64,000 bases of DNA from Rhodoferax sp. (GCA_024236015.1 JACKLK010000001.1:248001-312000); one strand, 5' to 3'; numbered from the stretch's first letter, positions 51,200-61,541 are shown. Numbers and translations are program-made. Notes: generated from the sequence alone by a model not told the origin.

Positions 51200-52711
51200 A
51201 TGGAATTGTTTTCCCACCTGTCGATCGGTTTCGGCGTCGCATTCACGCCGATCAACCTGCTGTATGCGTTCATCGGCTGCCTGATGGGCACGCTGATCGG
51301 TGTGTTGCCGGGCATCGGCCCGCTGGCGACCATCGCCATGTTGCTGCCTGCCACCTACGCCTTGCCGCCGGTGTCGGCGCTGATCATGCTGGCCGGCATC
51401 TATTACGGCGCCCAGTATGGCGGCTCCACCACGGCCATCCTGGTCAACCTGCCGGGAGAGGCGTCGTCCGTCGTCACGGTGATCGACGGTTATCAGATGG
51501 CGCGCCAGGGCAGGGCGGGTCCCGCGCTGGCCGCAGCCGGCCTGGGATCGTTCTTCGCCGGCTGTGTCGGCACCCTGGTGCTGGCCGGTTTCGCGATTCC
51601 GCTGACCGAGGTGGCCTTCCTGTTCGGACCGGCCGAATATTTCTCGCTGATGGTGCTGGGCCTGATCGGCGCCATCGTGCTGGCCTCGGGCTCCATCCTG
51701 AAGTCGGTCGGCGTGATCCTGCTGGGCCTGATGATGGGCCTGGTCGGCACCGACGTGAACTCGGGCGTGGCGCGCTACAGCTTCGACATTCCCGAGCTGA
51801 CCGACGGGATCAGCCTGCTGGCGATCGCGATGGGCGTGTTCGGTTACGGCGAGATCATCAGCAACCTGGGCAAGCCGGCCAGCCAGCGCGAGGTGTTCTC
51901 GGCCGACGTCAAGAGCCTGATGCCGACCAAGGAAGATTTCCGCAACATGGCACCCGCGGTATTGCGCGGCACGGTCCTCGGTTCCGCGCTGGGCATCCTG
52001 CCCGGTGGCGGCGCGACGATGTCGGCGTTTGCCGCCTACACCATCGAGAAGAAGGTCAAGGCGCGCGCGGGCGAGGTTCCGTTCGGCACCGGCAACATCC
52101 GCGGCGTCGCGGGTCCCGAGGCGGCCAACAACGCGGCCTCGCAGACCTCGTTCATCCCGCTGCTGACGCTGGGTATTCCGCCCAATGCCGTGATGGCGCT
52201 GATGGTCGGCGCGATGACCATCCACAACATCCAGCCGGGCCCGCAGGTGATGACCAGCAACCCGGAGCTGTTCTGGGGCCTGATCGCTTCGATGTGGATC
52301 GGCAACGCGATGCTGGTGATCCTGAACCTGCCGCTGATCGGCCTGTGGATCAAGCTGCTGACCGTGCCCTACCGCTGGTTGTTCCCGGCCATCGTGATGT
52401 TCTGCGCCATTGGCGTGTATTCGACCAACAACAACACCTTCGACATCTGGATGGTGGGCCTGTTCGGCATCCTGGGTTATGCCTTCATCAAGCTGGGCAT
52501 CGAGCCGGCGCCACTGGTGCTGGGCCTGATCCTGGGGCCGATGATGGAGGAGAACCTGCGCCGGGCCCTGCTGCTCTCGCGTGGCGACTGGACGGTGTTC
52601 TTCACCCGCGGCCTGTCGGCCTCGCTGCTGGCCATCGCCGCGCTGCTGCTCATCATCGTGCTATCGCCGGCGGTGCGCAAGAAACGCGAGGAGGCGTTCG
52701 TCGAGGATTAG
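51200..52711 (+). CDS. tctA: Tripartite tricarboxylate transporter large membrane subunit TctA
   Basis: A 503-residue permease with about twelve hydrophobic segments. TctA hallmarks are GTLIGVLPGIGPLATIAMLLP, YYGAQYGGSTTAILVNLPGEA, GILPGGGATMSAFAAYTIEKK and ASQTSFIPLLTLGIPPNAVMA. It transports citrate-like or other carboxylates delivered by a Bug/TctC protein. Receptors are encoded at 10.75 and 61.5 kb, either of which could serve it. Confidence 0.95.
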   Translation: MELFSHLSIGFGVAFTPINLLYAFIGCLMGTLIGVLPGIGPLATIAMLLPATYALPPVSALIMLAGIYYGAQYGGSTTAILVNLPGEASSVVTVIDGYQMARQGRAGPALAAAGLGSFFAGCVGTLVLAGFAIPLTEVAFLFGPAEYFSLMVLGLIGAIVLASGSILKSVGVILLGLMMGLVGTDVNSGVARYSFDIPELTDGISLLAIAMGVFGYGEIISNLGKPASQREVFSADVKSLMPTKEDFRNMAPAVLRGTVLGSALGILPGGGATMSAFAAYTIEKKVKARAGEVPFGTGNIRGVAGPEAANNAASQTSFIPLLTLGIPPNAVMALMVGAMTIHNIQPGPQVMTSNPELFWGLIASMWIGNAMLVILNLPLIGLWIKLLTVPYRWLFPAIVMFCAIGVYSTNNNTFDIWMVGLFGILGYAFIKLGIEPAPLVLGLILGPMMEENLRRALLLSRGDWTVFFTRGLSASLLAIAALLLIIVLSPAVRKKREEAFVED

Positions 52712-52863
52712 CGGCACCGCCACGTAGCGCCACGCAGCGGCTCCGCGGCGACCGTAGCAGCGCTTCGTCGACCCAGTCTCAGCTTACCGCGGCGCTGCGC
52801 GTCACCAAAGAGGCACGGAAGGTAATGCCGCCTCGGAGCAGTCCAGGCCAGGGGCCGCCGCGC

Positions 52864-52885
52864 CCGGCCGCTCCGAAGCGGCCGG
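52864..52885. repeat. Perfect 9-bp stem hairpin
   Basis: CCGGCCGCT-CCGA-AGCGGCCGG. Confidence 0.65.
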
Positions 52886-52917
52886 CCCGCCCCCCAGTGG
52901 GGCTGAGGCCCGCGGCT

Positions 52918-52941
52918 CCAAGCCTGCCTGCGCAGGCTTGG
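52918..52941. repeat. Perfect 10-bp stem hairpin
   Basis: CCAAGCCTGC with its complement GCAGGCTTGG and a 4-base loop; the strongest stem in the convergent gap. Confidence 0.7.
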
Positions 52942-52984
52942 ACGGGCCAAAGGGGCGCCTGCCTCTGGCAGCGCCACGACTCGG

Positions 52985-53008
52985 CCGGCTTACACGAAGT
53001 GAAGCCGG
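52985..53008. repeat. Inverted repeat after dnaJ
   Basis: CCGGCTT and AAGCCGG, 10 bases apart, 22 bases beyond the dnaJ stop. A candidate stem for ending dnaJ transcription, though no T-run follows. Confidence 0.5.
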
Positions 53009-53030
53009 ACAGACGGGGGGCGTCTTAACC

Positions 53031-54167
53031 TCAAGATGTGAAGAAGTTCTTCAGCCGGTCGGTCCAGCTGTCGCCGCTGGGCGAATGTTTGCCGGCGCCT
53101 TTCTGGAACGACTCGTCGAGCTCGCGCAGCAGCTTGCGTTGCGCTTCGTTGAGCTTGACCGGCGTCTCGACCAGGATGTGGCAATACAGGTCGCCGGGAT
53201 AACTGGCACGCACGCCCTTGATGCCCTTGCCGCGCAGCCGGAACTGCTTGCCGGTCTGCGTGCCTTCGGGAATGTCGATCGCCGCCTTGCCGGCCAGCGT
53301 GGGAACCTCGATCTCGCCGCCCAGTGACGCGGTGATGATGCTGATCGGCACCGAGCAGTGCAGGTCGTCGCCATCGCGCTCGAAGATGTCGTGTTTCTTG
53401 AGCCGGATCTCGATGTACAGGTCGCCGGGCGGGCCGCCATTGGTGCCGGGCTCGCCGTTGCCGGTGCTGCGGATGCGCATGCCGCCGTCGATGCCCGCCG
53501 GAATCTTGACCTCGAGCGTCTTCTGCTTCTTGATCCGGCCCTGGCCGTGGCAGGCCGTGCAGGGCTCGGGAATCACCTTGCCGGCGCCGCGGCAGGTCGG
53601 GCAGGTCTGCTGCACGCTGAAGAAGCCCTGGCGCATCTGCACCGCACCGGCGCCGCCGCAGGTGCCGCAGGTCTTGACCTGGGTGCCGGGCTTGGCGCCC
53701 GATCCGTGGCAGGTGTCGCAGGACTCCCAGCTGGGAATGCGGATCTGCGCATCCTTGCCGCGGGCCGCTTCCTCGAGCGTGATCTCCATCGCATAACTGA
53801 GGTCGCCGCCGCGAAACACCTGGCGCCCGCCGGCGCCTCGCCCGCGCTGCTGGCCGAACATGTCGCCGAAGATGTCGCCGAAGGCCTCGGCAAATCCGCC
53901 GAAACCCTCCGCGCCCGGGCCGCCGCGCATGTTCGGGTCCACGCCGGCGTGGCCGTACTGGTCGTAGGCCGCCCGCTTCTGCGGATCGGACAACATCTCG
54001 TAGGCTTCCTTGCACTCCTTGAACTTCTCCTCGGCGACCTTGGAGGTCTCGCCCTGGTTGCGGTCTGGGTGGTGCTTCATCGCATGCTTGCGATAGGCCT
54101 TCTTGATCTCGTCGTCCGAGGCGTTCTTGGGAACCCCCAGCGTTTCGTAGTAGTCTTTCTTGGACAT
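53031..54167 (-). CDS. dnaJ: Chaperone DnaJ (Hsp40)
   Basis: A 378-residue type I DnaJ. The J domain starts KKDYYETLGVPKNAS and has the HPD motif in MKHHPDRNQG. A Gly/Phe-rich linker (GGPGAEGFGGFAEAFGDIFG) is followed by four CxxCxGxG zinc repeats (CDTCHGSG, CGTCGGAG, CPTCRGAG, CTACHGQG) and the substrate-binding C-terminal domains. It stimulates DnaK ATPase and delivers unfolded clients. It lies downstream of dnaK across a 135-bp gap that contains a large hairpin. Confidence 0.97.
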   Translation of the reverse strand: MSKKDYYETLGVPKNASDDEIKKAYRKHAMKHHPDRNQGETSKVAEEKFKECKEAYEMLSDPQKRAAYDQYGHAGVDPNMRGGPGAEGFGGFAEAFGDIFGDMFGQQRGRGAGGRQVFRGGDLSYAMEITLEEAARGKDAQIRIPSWESCDTCHGSGAKPGTQVKTCGTCGGAGAVQMRQGFFSVQQTCPTCRGAGKVIPEPCTACHGQGRIKKQKTLEVKIPAGIDGGMRIRSTGNGEPGTNGGPPGDLYIEIRLKKHDIFERDGDDLHCSVPISIITASLGGEIEVPTLAGKAAIDIPEGTQTGKQFRLRGKGIKGVRASYPGDLYCHILVETPVKLNEAQRKLLRELDESFQKGAGKHSPSGDSWTDRLKNFFTS

Positions 54168-54240
54168 CGTCGTCGTTCTCGGTCAGCGCTTGCGTGCAGG
54201 CCTGCGGGCTGGTGCACGCGCTCGCTCATTCAAAGCAGAG

Positions 54241-54274
54241 CGCCGCGCCGGGGGACGAACCCCCGAACGCGGCG
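54241..54274. repeat. Intercistronic hairpin dnaK-dnaJ
   Basis: CGCCGCG...CGCGGCG with an inner GGGGG/CCCCC stem around the loop ACGAA. There is no T-run. It probably stabilises or processes the dnaK message, or partially ends transcription before dnaJ. Confidence 0.6.
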
Positions 54275-54302
54275 TCGGTGGTGCCATCAAGGCCGGGTTC
54301 CA

Positions 54303-56270
<1,968 letters not shown>

Positions 56271-56341
56271 TTTCTTCTCCAAAATTGCCCGGATCGTGCT
56301 TCTGGCACCGCCGTGCGTGATTGACTGATCTATCCTGATCC

Positions 56342-56371
56342 AGATGTGCGGATAAGCCCGCGTTTTTCAAG
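56342..56371 (-). promoter_or_regulatory. Candidate sigma-32 promoter of dnaK
   Basis: On the minus strand CTTGAAA (exact -35 consensus) is followed after 15 bases by GCACATCT, which matches five of the seven fixed positions of CCCCATNT. It begins 3 bases after the grpE stop and would start transcription about 65 bases before dnaK. Confidence 0.6.
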
Positions 56372-56374
56372 GGT

Positions 56375-56935
56375 TTATTTCGGGCCTGCCACCACCACCA
56401 GGGCGGGGCGCAAGACGCGATCGGCAATGAGGTAGCCCTTTTGCAGCACGTTGACGATGGTGTTGGCTTCCTGCTCGCTGGGCGCGACCGAGATCGCCTG
56501 GTGCTGGTGCGGGTCGAACTTGTCGCCGGCCTTGGGGTCGATCTGCAGCACCTTGCTGCGCTCAAGCGCCGACATCAGCTGGCGCAGCGTGGCCTGGGCG
56601 CCCTCGCGGATCTGTTCGAGCGTGGCGTCCTTGATCACCAGGCCCGCCTCCAGGCTGTCGATGACCGGCAGCATGTTCTCGGCAAAACTCTCGACGGCGA
56701 ACTTGCGCGTCTTGGCGATCTCTTCTTCGGCGCGGCGGCGGGCGTTCTCGGCCTCGGCCTTGGCGCGCAGGTACTGGTCGGCCAGTTCGGCACTCTTGGC
56801 CTGCAGGGCGGCCAGGTCGGCCTGTGCCTTGGCGAGCAGATCCGACTCCTGGGCTGCCTGTGCGGCAACCATTTCTTCGGTGCTCTGGTATTCCTGGGCC
56901 GGTTGGGGGGTGTCGGGTTGTTTGTTGTCAGACAT
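56375..56935 (-). CDS. grpE: Nucleotide exchange factor GrpE
   Basis: A 186-residue GrpE. A long coiled coil covers about residues 25-80 (LLAKAQADLAALQAKSAELADQ and following), and the C-terminal beta domain carries KVLQIDPKAGDKFDPHQHQA and GYLIADRVLRPALVVVA. It exchanges ADP on DnaK and acts as a thermosensor in the DnaK cycle. It lies upstream of dnaK on the same strand, with 104 bp between them. Confidence 0.97.
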   Translation of the reverse strand: MSDNKQPDTPQPAQEYQSTEEMVAAQAAQESDLLAKAQADLAALQAKSAELADQYLRAKAEAENARRRAEEEIAKTRKFAVESFAENMLPVIDSLEAGLVIKDATLEQIREGAQATLRQLMSALERSKVLQIDPKAGDKFDPHQHQAISVAPSEQEANTIVNVLQKGYLIADRVLRPALVVVAGPK

Positions 56936-56989
56936 GCGTTGAATTCACGAAATCGCAGGCAATGCGGTGCTGGAAGGACGATAGGGCGC

Positions 56990-57017
56990 ACTTGGTGCCG
57001 GTTCGGCAGGATTCAAG
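56990..57017 (-). promoter_or_regulatory. Candidate sigma-32 promoter of grpE
   Basis: On the minus strand CTTGAAT-N13-CACCAAGT, a six-of-seven -35 match and a weaker -10. It begins 55 to 82 bases before the grpE start. The -35 is enclosed in a GGCAGG-N9-CCTGCC dyad (57005-57025), which could be a regulatory site or a weak fkpB terminator. Confidence 0.42.
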
Positions 57018-57102
57018 ACCCTGCCGTGAACATGGACGAATGGCGCGTCCGCCGCGCGGCCAGCCGCCGGCCGTCGGCCGGGCGCCGCGCAGGGGTATCG
57101 GA

Positions 57103-57456
57103 TCAGCCCGATACGCCCAGCAGTTCGACGTCGAACTTGAGCGTGGCGTTGGGCGGGATCACGCCGCCGGCGCCGCGGGCACCGTAGCCGAGTGCCGGCG
57201 GGATGATCAGCGTGCGGGCACCGCCGACCTTCATGCCGGCCACGCCTTCGTCCCAGCCGCGGATCACCATGCCGGCGCCGAGCGAGAACGCGAACGGATC
57301 GCCACGGTCCTTGCTGGAGTCGAACTTGGCACCCTGGGTGTCGTCGGCATAGAGCCAGCCGGTGTAATGCACCGTGACCTGCTGGCCGGCCTCTGCCTGC
57401 GGGCCGTCGCCGGTGGTGGTGTCGAGATATTGCAGTCCGGATGCGGTCGTGATCAT
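57103..57456 (-). CDS. FKBP-type peptidyl-prolyl cis-trans isomerase
   Basis: A 117-residue single-domain FKBP: VTVHYTGWLYADDTQGAKFDSS, FAFSLGAGMVIRGWDEGVAGMK and IPPALGYGARGAGGVIPPNATLKFDVELL cover the active-site loops. It has no signal peptide, so it is cytoplasmic. GGAGA precedes the ATG at 57456; an upstream in-frame TTG would place this site inside the gene. It lies directly upstream of grpE on the same strand, consistent with a folding-related block. Confidence 0.95.
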   Translation of the reverse strand: MITTASGLQYLDTTTGDGPQAEAGQQVTVHYTGWLYADDTQGAKFDSSKDRGDPFAFSLGAGMVIRGWDEGVAGMKVGGARTLIIPPALGYGARGAGGVIPPNATLKFDVELLGVSG

Positions 57457-57577
57457 GGGGCTCTCCAATCGGATGTGTGAACGGGCGGCACACCGAGGGG
57501 CGGAACTGGCGGGCAGGACAGGCGGTGTGGCGCGAGACGGCCGCTCGCGCGGGGCGCCGGCCGGGGAAAGCCTGAAA

Positions 57578-58768
57578 TTATGCCAGCAGTCCGCGCCGGG
57601 CCAGATCGCGCATCAGGGCCGCGGCGCCGTAGTTCCAGGGCGCGACCCGGTTCGCATGGTTGACGCGGTTGACCAGCGTGCCCAGGGCCGGTGTCGACAC
57701 CGCGACCTCGTCGCCGATCTCATGGGTGAAGCCCTGGCCGGGGCCATGGCGGTCCTGCGTGGGCGCGAACATGGTGCCCAGGTACAGCATGAAGCCGTCC
57801 GGATACTGGTGTGTGCGGCAGTGCGCGTCGCCCATGGCCTGCTCGACCAGGTCCAGCGGGTCGCGGCTGATCATGGCCAGGCTGCTGGCGCCGTGCATGT
57901 CGAAGCCGTTGGCGCCGGTGACCCGCATCGACAGTTCGCAGCGGCGCACGTCGTCGATGCCGAAGTGCGCATCGAACAGCCGGATGAACGGGCCGATCGC
58001 GGCCGACGCGTTGTTGTCCTTGGCCTTGCCCAGCAACAAGGCACTGCGGCCTTCGAAGTCGCGCAGGTTGACGTCGTTGCCCAGCGTGCAGCCGACTGTT
58101 TCGCCGCGGCTGTTCACGGCCAGCACGATCTCGGGCTCGGGGTTGTTCCAGGCGCTCTTGGGATGCAGGCCGATCTCGGCGCCGATGCCCACGGCGCTCA
58201 TGGGCTGCGACTTGGTGAAGATCTCGGCGTCTTCGCCGATGCCGACCTCCAGGTACTGCGACCAGACACCCTGCGCGATCAGCACCTCGCGCAATTGCGC
58301 GGCCTGCGGCGATCCGGGCCGGATGCTGCGCAGGTTGTCGCCGATCACGGCCACCACCGAGCGGCGGACCGATTCGGCGCGGCTGGCGTCGCCGCGCGCC
58401 TGCTCCTCGATGACGCGCTCGAGCATCGAGGCCACGAAGGTCACCCCGGCGGCCTTGATCGCCTGCAGGTCGCACGGCGCCAGGAACCAGGGCAGGGCGG
58501 GGTCGCGGCGGTCCGCATGGGAATTGACCAGGATGTCGGCGGTCGCGCCGATCCGCCGGCCCTGCGCGGCCTGCACCCTGGCTGCCGCATCCGGCAACTC
58601 GAGCAGTTCCGCGCTGGTCGGCGCCAGCTCGGACAGGTCGGTCACGTCGTCGGCCGTGATCCGCACCAGGCTCGGGCCCAGGCCTTCGCTCCAGACCCGC
58701 CCGATCAGGACGGCATGTTCATGGTCCTGTGGCAGGAGGGACGCGGCGCGGGACAGGATCTGTTGCAT
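57578..58768 (-). CDS. FAH-family enzyme resembling 2-keto-3-deoxy-xylonate dehydratase (XylX)
   Basis: A 396-residue fumarylacetoacetate hydrolase-superfamily protein. The segments LIGRVWSEGLGPSLVRIT, EPEIVLAVNSRGETVGCTLGND, LFLGTMFAPTQDR-like LYLGTMFAPTQDRHGPGQGF and STPALGTLVNRVN resemble what I remember of Caulobacter XylX and related 2-keto-3-deoxy-sugar-acid dehydratases, rather than the shorter FAH hydrolases. The acidic metal ligands of the family appear in EPEIVL. Its start overlaps the upstream HxlR gene by 50 bases in another frame. Substrate is inferred: a 2-keto-3-deoxy acid. Confidence 0.83.
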   Translation of the reverse strand: MQQILSRAASLLPQDHEHAVLIGRVWSEGLGPSLVRITADDVTDLSELAPTSAELLELPDAAARVQAAQGRRIGATADILVNSHADRRDPALPWFLAPCDLQAIKAAGVTFVASMLERVIEEQARGDASRAESVRRSVVAVIGDNLRSIRPGSPQAAQLREVLIAQGVWSQYLEVGIGEDAEIFTKSQPMSAVGIGAEIGLHPKSAWNNPEPEIVLAVNSRGETVGCTLGNDVNLRDFEGRSALLLGKAKDNNASAAIGPFIRLFDAHFGIDDVRRCELSMRVTGANGFDMHGASSLAMISRDPLDLVEQAMGDAHCRTHQYPDGFMLYLGTMFAPTQDRHGPGQGFTHEIGDEVAVSTPALGTLVNRVNHANRVAPWNYGAAALMRDLARRGLLA

Positions 58769-59084
58769 GGTCGGATGGTTTCTTTCTGGCTTGGCTGGCG
58801 GCCCACCGGCTGGCAAATGCCGGAACGTCGGCCAGGCGCCTGAGCAGATCGGCGCCGGACGGCGTGACTATATAACCATCCTTGCCGTGCGCCATCAGTC
58901 CGGCCTGGCGCAATTCCTTGATGCGCGTGTTGAGCGTGTTGGGGGTGATGCCCCCCACGCTGTCCTGCAGCAGGCGAAAGGTCTGGGGATGGCCGTCCTT
59001 GAGCGCCCACAACACCCGGATGGCGTAGCGCGACTCCAGCAGACTCAGCAACTGACTGATCGCTGCAGGTTCTCTGGCAACCAT
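58719..59084 (-). CDS. HxlR-type winged-helix regulator
   Basis: A 121-residue regulator with a single winged helix: ISQLLSLLESRYAIRVLWAL, then GGITPNTLNTRIKELRQAGLM and the wing GYIVTPSGADLLRRL. This fits HxlR/MarR-like one-domain repressors, but it lacks the usual HxlR N-terminal Cys. The C-terminal 25 residues are Arg/Pro-rich and overlap the start of the FAH-family gene. GGAGA precedes the ATG at 59084. Its nearest targets are the FAH gene and the divergent amidohydrolase gene. Confidence 0.82.
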   Translation of the reverse strand: MVAREPAAISQLLSLLESRYAIRVLWALKDGHPQTFRLLQDSVGGITPNTLNTRIKELRQAGLMAHGKDGYIVTPSGADLLRRLADVPAFASRWAASQARKKPSDHATDPVPRRVPPATGP

Positions 59085-59423
59085 CGGGTGTCTCCTCGCC
59101 ACGGGCTTGTCGTTGTATTTGGTCGGTCAGTTTAGGGGCCCTGGGCCGTCGCAACAATAGTCCGCCGGGGGCGGCGCGCCAGCGCGCTATCGAAACCGGA
59201 GCTTCGATGCCAGCGCGGCCGGGTCGGTGGGCTGAATCGGGCGGCGAATGTGGGCAGTCCTGCATTTCATTTCACGGAACGAACAGGTCGCCGGCAGCGG
59301 CTGTGGACGGTCCCGGCCGGGTCGGTTGACCGTTGCGGGTCATGGGTGACAATCGAATGAGGGCGACGGCCGGAGCCAGGCCGTACCCCGTCCCAGGCCT
59401 TTTGCTCCGTCAGGAAGATCTCC
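59085..59423. other. Divergent region with three GGTCGGT repeats
   Basis: A 339-base gap between the regulator and the amidohydrolase gene. GGTCGGT occurs at 59121, 59222 and 59320, about 100 bases apart. The last copy runs into the -35 of the promoter at 59326. Confidence 0.5.
59326..59353 (+). promoter_or_regulatory. Candidate promoter of the amidohydrolase gene
   Basis: TTGACC at 59326-59331, a 16-base spacer and GACAAT at 59348-59353 (five of six and four of six matches). The transcription start would be near 59360. The overlapping GGTC-GGTT-GACC dyad may be an operator. Confidence 0.4.
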
Positions 59424-60293
59424 ATGGACCACCACAATCTCATTGCCATCGACATCCACACCCACGCCGAAGTCAGCTGCTGGAATCCGTTCGACAACTA
59501 CGGCGAGGAATACGACCGCGCCGCCGACAAGTATTTCCGCAGCAACCGCCGGCCGTCCATCGCCGAGACGATCGCCTATTACCGCGAGCGCAAGATCGGT
59601 CTGGTGATGTTCACCGTCGACGCCGAGACGCAGATGGGCCGCCGGCGCATTCCCAACGAGGAGATCGCCCAGGCCGCGCGCGACAACGCCGACATGATGA
59701 TCGCGTTCGCCAGCATCGACCCGCACAAGGGCAAGATGGGCGCGCGCGAGGCACGCCGGCTGATCGAGGAGGAAGGCGTCAAGGGCTTCAAGTTCCATCC
59801 CACGGTGCAGGGCTACCATCCGTACGACCGCATGGCCTGGCCGATCTACGAGGTGATCGCCGAACACCGGATGCCGACGATCTTCCACACCGGGCACAGC
59901 GGCATCGGCAGCGGCATGCGTTGTGGCGGCGGCCTGCGGCTGGAATACAGCAATCCGATGCACCTCGATGACGTGGCCATCAGTTTTCCGGACATGCAGA
60001 TCGTCATGGCGCACCCGAGTTTCCCGTGGCAGGACGAGGCGCTGAGCGTGGCCACGCACAAGCCCAATGTCTGGATCGACCTCAGCGGCTGGAGCCCGAA
60101 ATATTTCCCGAAGCAGCTGGTGCAATACGCCAACACCTTGCTCAAGGACCGCATCCTGTTCGGCAGCGACTACCCGCTGATCACCCCCGACCGCTGGATG
60201 AAGGATTTCGAGGACGCCGGCTTCAAGCCGGAGGTGATGCCGGGCATTCTCAAGGGCAACGCGGTGCGGCTGCTGGGCTTGCCGACGGCGTGA
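59424..60293 (+). CDS. Amidohydrolase (ACMSD/TIM-barrel type)
   Basis: A 289-residue metal-dependent amidohydrolase-superfamily protein. Metal-binding residues appear as His12-x-His14 (IDIHTHAEVS), His in PTIFHTGHSGIG, His in IVMAHPSFPWQD and Asp in LFGSDYPLITP near residue 252. This is the layout of 2-amino-3-carboxymuconate-6-semialdehyde decarboxylase relatives, which decarboxylate or hydrolyse ring-derived acids. AGGAAGA is upstream of the ATG. It leads a plus-strand run with a dienelactone hydrolase, a Bug receptor and a dehydrogenase. Confidence 0.9.
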   Translation: MDHHNLIAIDIHTHAEVSCWNPFDNYGEEYDRAADKYFRSNRRPSIAETIAYYRERKIGLVMFTVDAETQMGRRRIPNEEIAQAARDNADMMIAFASIDPHKGKMGAREARRLIEEEGVKGFKFHPTVQGYHPYDRMAWPIYEVIAEHRMPTIFHTGHSGIGSGMRCGGGLRLEYSNPMHLDDVAISFPDMQIVMAHPSFPWQDEALSVATHKPNVWIDLSGWSPKYFPKQLVQYANTLLKDRILFGSDYPLITPDRWMKDFEDAGFKPEVMPGILKGNAVRLLGLPTA

Positions 60294-60397
60294 TCGCACA
60301 GGGTAATCCCTGATCGGGATCGCGATGCGGCATTGAACCATCGGCCGGTGGCGGAGTCATTCGATGACCATTCATTCACCTGCCCAGGAGGTTCCCC

Positions 60398-61288
60398 ATG
60401 CCACGCAAGACGGCCGCCGATTTCGACCAGGAACTGCTGATACTGTTCGACGCCTATGTGCACGGCGGCATCGACCGCCGCGGCTTCCTGGAGCGGGCGC
60501 AGAAGTTCGCCGTGGGCGGCCTGACCGCCAGCATGTTGCTGGCCTCGCTGAGCCCGGACTTTGCTGCGGCCCAGGTCGTGCCCAAGGACGATGCGCGGCT
60601 CAAGACCCAGATGCTGGAATACCCCTCGCCGGCCGGCTCCGGGACCATGAAGGGTTATCTGGCGGTGCCGGCCAACGCCAGCGGCAAGTTGCCCGGCATT
60701 CTCGTGGTGCACGAGAACCGTGGCCTGAACCCGCATATCGAGGACATCGCCCGTCGCCTGGCGCTGGACAACTTCGTCGCGTTCGCGCCCGACGCGCTGA
60801 CGCCGCTGGGCGGTTACCCGGGTGACGAGGACAAGGCACGCGAACTGTTCGCCAAGCTCGACCAGTCCAAGACCCGCGAGGACTTCGTCACCGCGGCCCA
60901 GGTGCTGCAGGCGCGCCCCGAATGCACCGGCACCATCGGCGCCGTCGGGTTCTGCTACGGCGGCGGCATGGTGCATGTCCTGTCGACCCGGCTGCCGAAC
61001 CTGGCCGCCGGCGTGCCGTTCTACGGCAACCATCCGGCGGCCAGCGAGGCGGCCAAGGTCAAGGCGCCGCTGCTGATCCATTTCGCCGGCATCGACGAAC
61101 GCATCAACGCGGGCTGGCCCCCGTACGAGGCCGCGCTCAAGGCCGCCGGCGCCCGCTACACCGCCCATACCTATGCCGGCACCCAGCACGGATTCAACAA
61201 CGACACCACGCCGCGTTTCGACGCCGCCGCCGCCAAGCTGGCCTGGGAGCGGACGCTGGCGTTCTTCAACCAGCATCTGCGCGCCTGA
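60398..61288 (+). CDS. Dienelactone hydrolase-family protein with a Tat-like N-terminus
   Basis: A 296-residue alpha/beta hydrolase of the dienelactone hydrolase family with the triad Cys186 (VGFCYGGG), Asp233 (AGIDERI) and His264 (TQHGFNND). Before the domain lies a 60-residue N-terminal part with twin arginines (IDRRGFLERAQKF), a hydrophobic stretch (VGGLTASMLLASL) and PDFAAAQV, which resembles a Tat signal although the arginines are unusually far from the N-terminus. It may therefore be periplasmic. AGGAGG precedes the ATG. Expected activity is hydrolysis of a dienelactone or similar ester. Confidence 0.9.
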   Translation: MPRKTAADFDQELLILFDAYVHGGIDRRGFLERAQKFAVGGLTASMLLASLSPDFAAAQVVPKDDARLKTQMLEYPSPAGSGTMKGYLAVPANASGKLPGILVVHENRGLNPHIEDIARRLALDNFVAFAPDALTPLGGYPGDEDKARELFAKLDQSKTREDFVTAAQVLQARPECTGTIGAVGFCYGGGMVHVLSTRLPNLAAGVPFYGNHPAASEAAKVKAPLLIHFAGIDERINAGWPPYEAALKAAGARYTAHTYAGTQHGFNNDTTPRFDAAAAKLAWERTLAFFNQHLRA

Positions 61289-61541
61289 CGCGGCGCCGCG
61301 CCGGCGCGTACTGTCTTCTTGCCGGCATGGCCTTGCCGGGGATATGCCGCGCCGTTATAGCAGTTAGTGACACAGCCGGCTGCATCGCACGCGCCAAACC
61401 GATGACAATCAGCGGCTTGCCGGCGCGGCGATTCCCGCGGGATGCGCGCCGGCCGGCGTCCCGGGGCCGCGCGCGGCCACGGGCATTCACCAGCAACACG
61501 CAGGGACGGTCCGTCGACCGTCCGGCGATCAGGAGACAGGC

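Larger units (their letters stand above)
52712..53030. other. Convergent gap tctA/dnaJ with three hairpins
   Basis: A 319-base gene-free region between convergent stops. It contains three strong inverted repeats, listed separately, and none has a T-run. They probably act as bidirectional barriers or are members of an extragenic repeat family. Confidence 0.55.
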
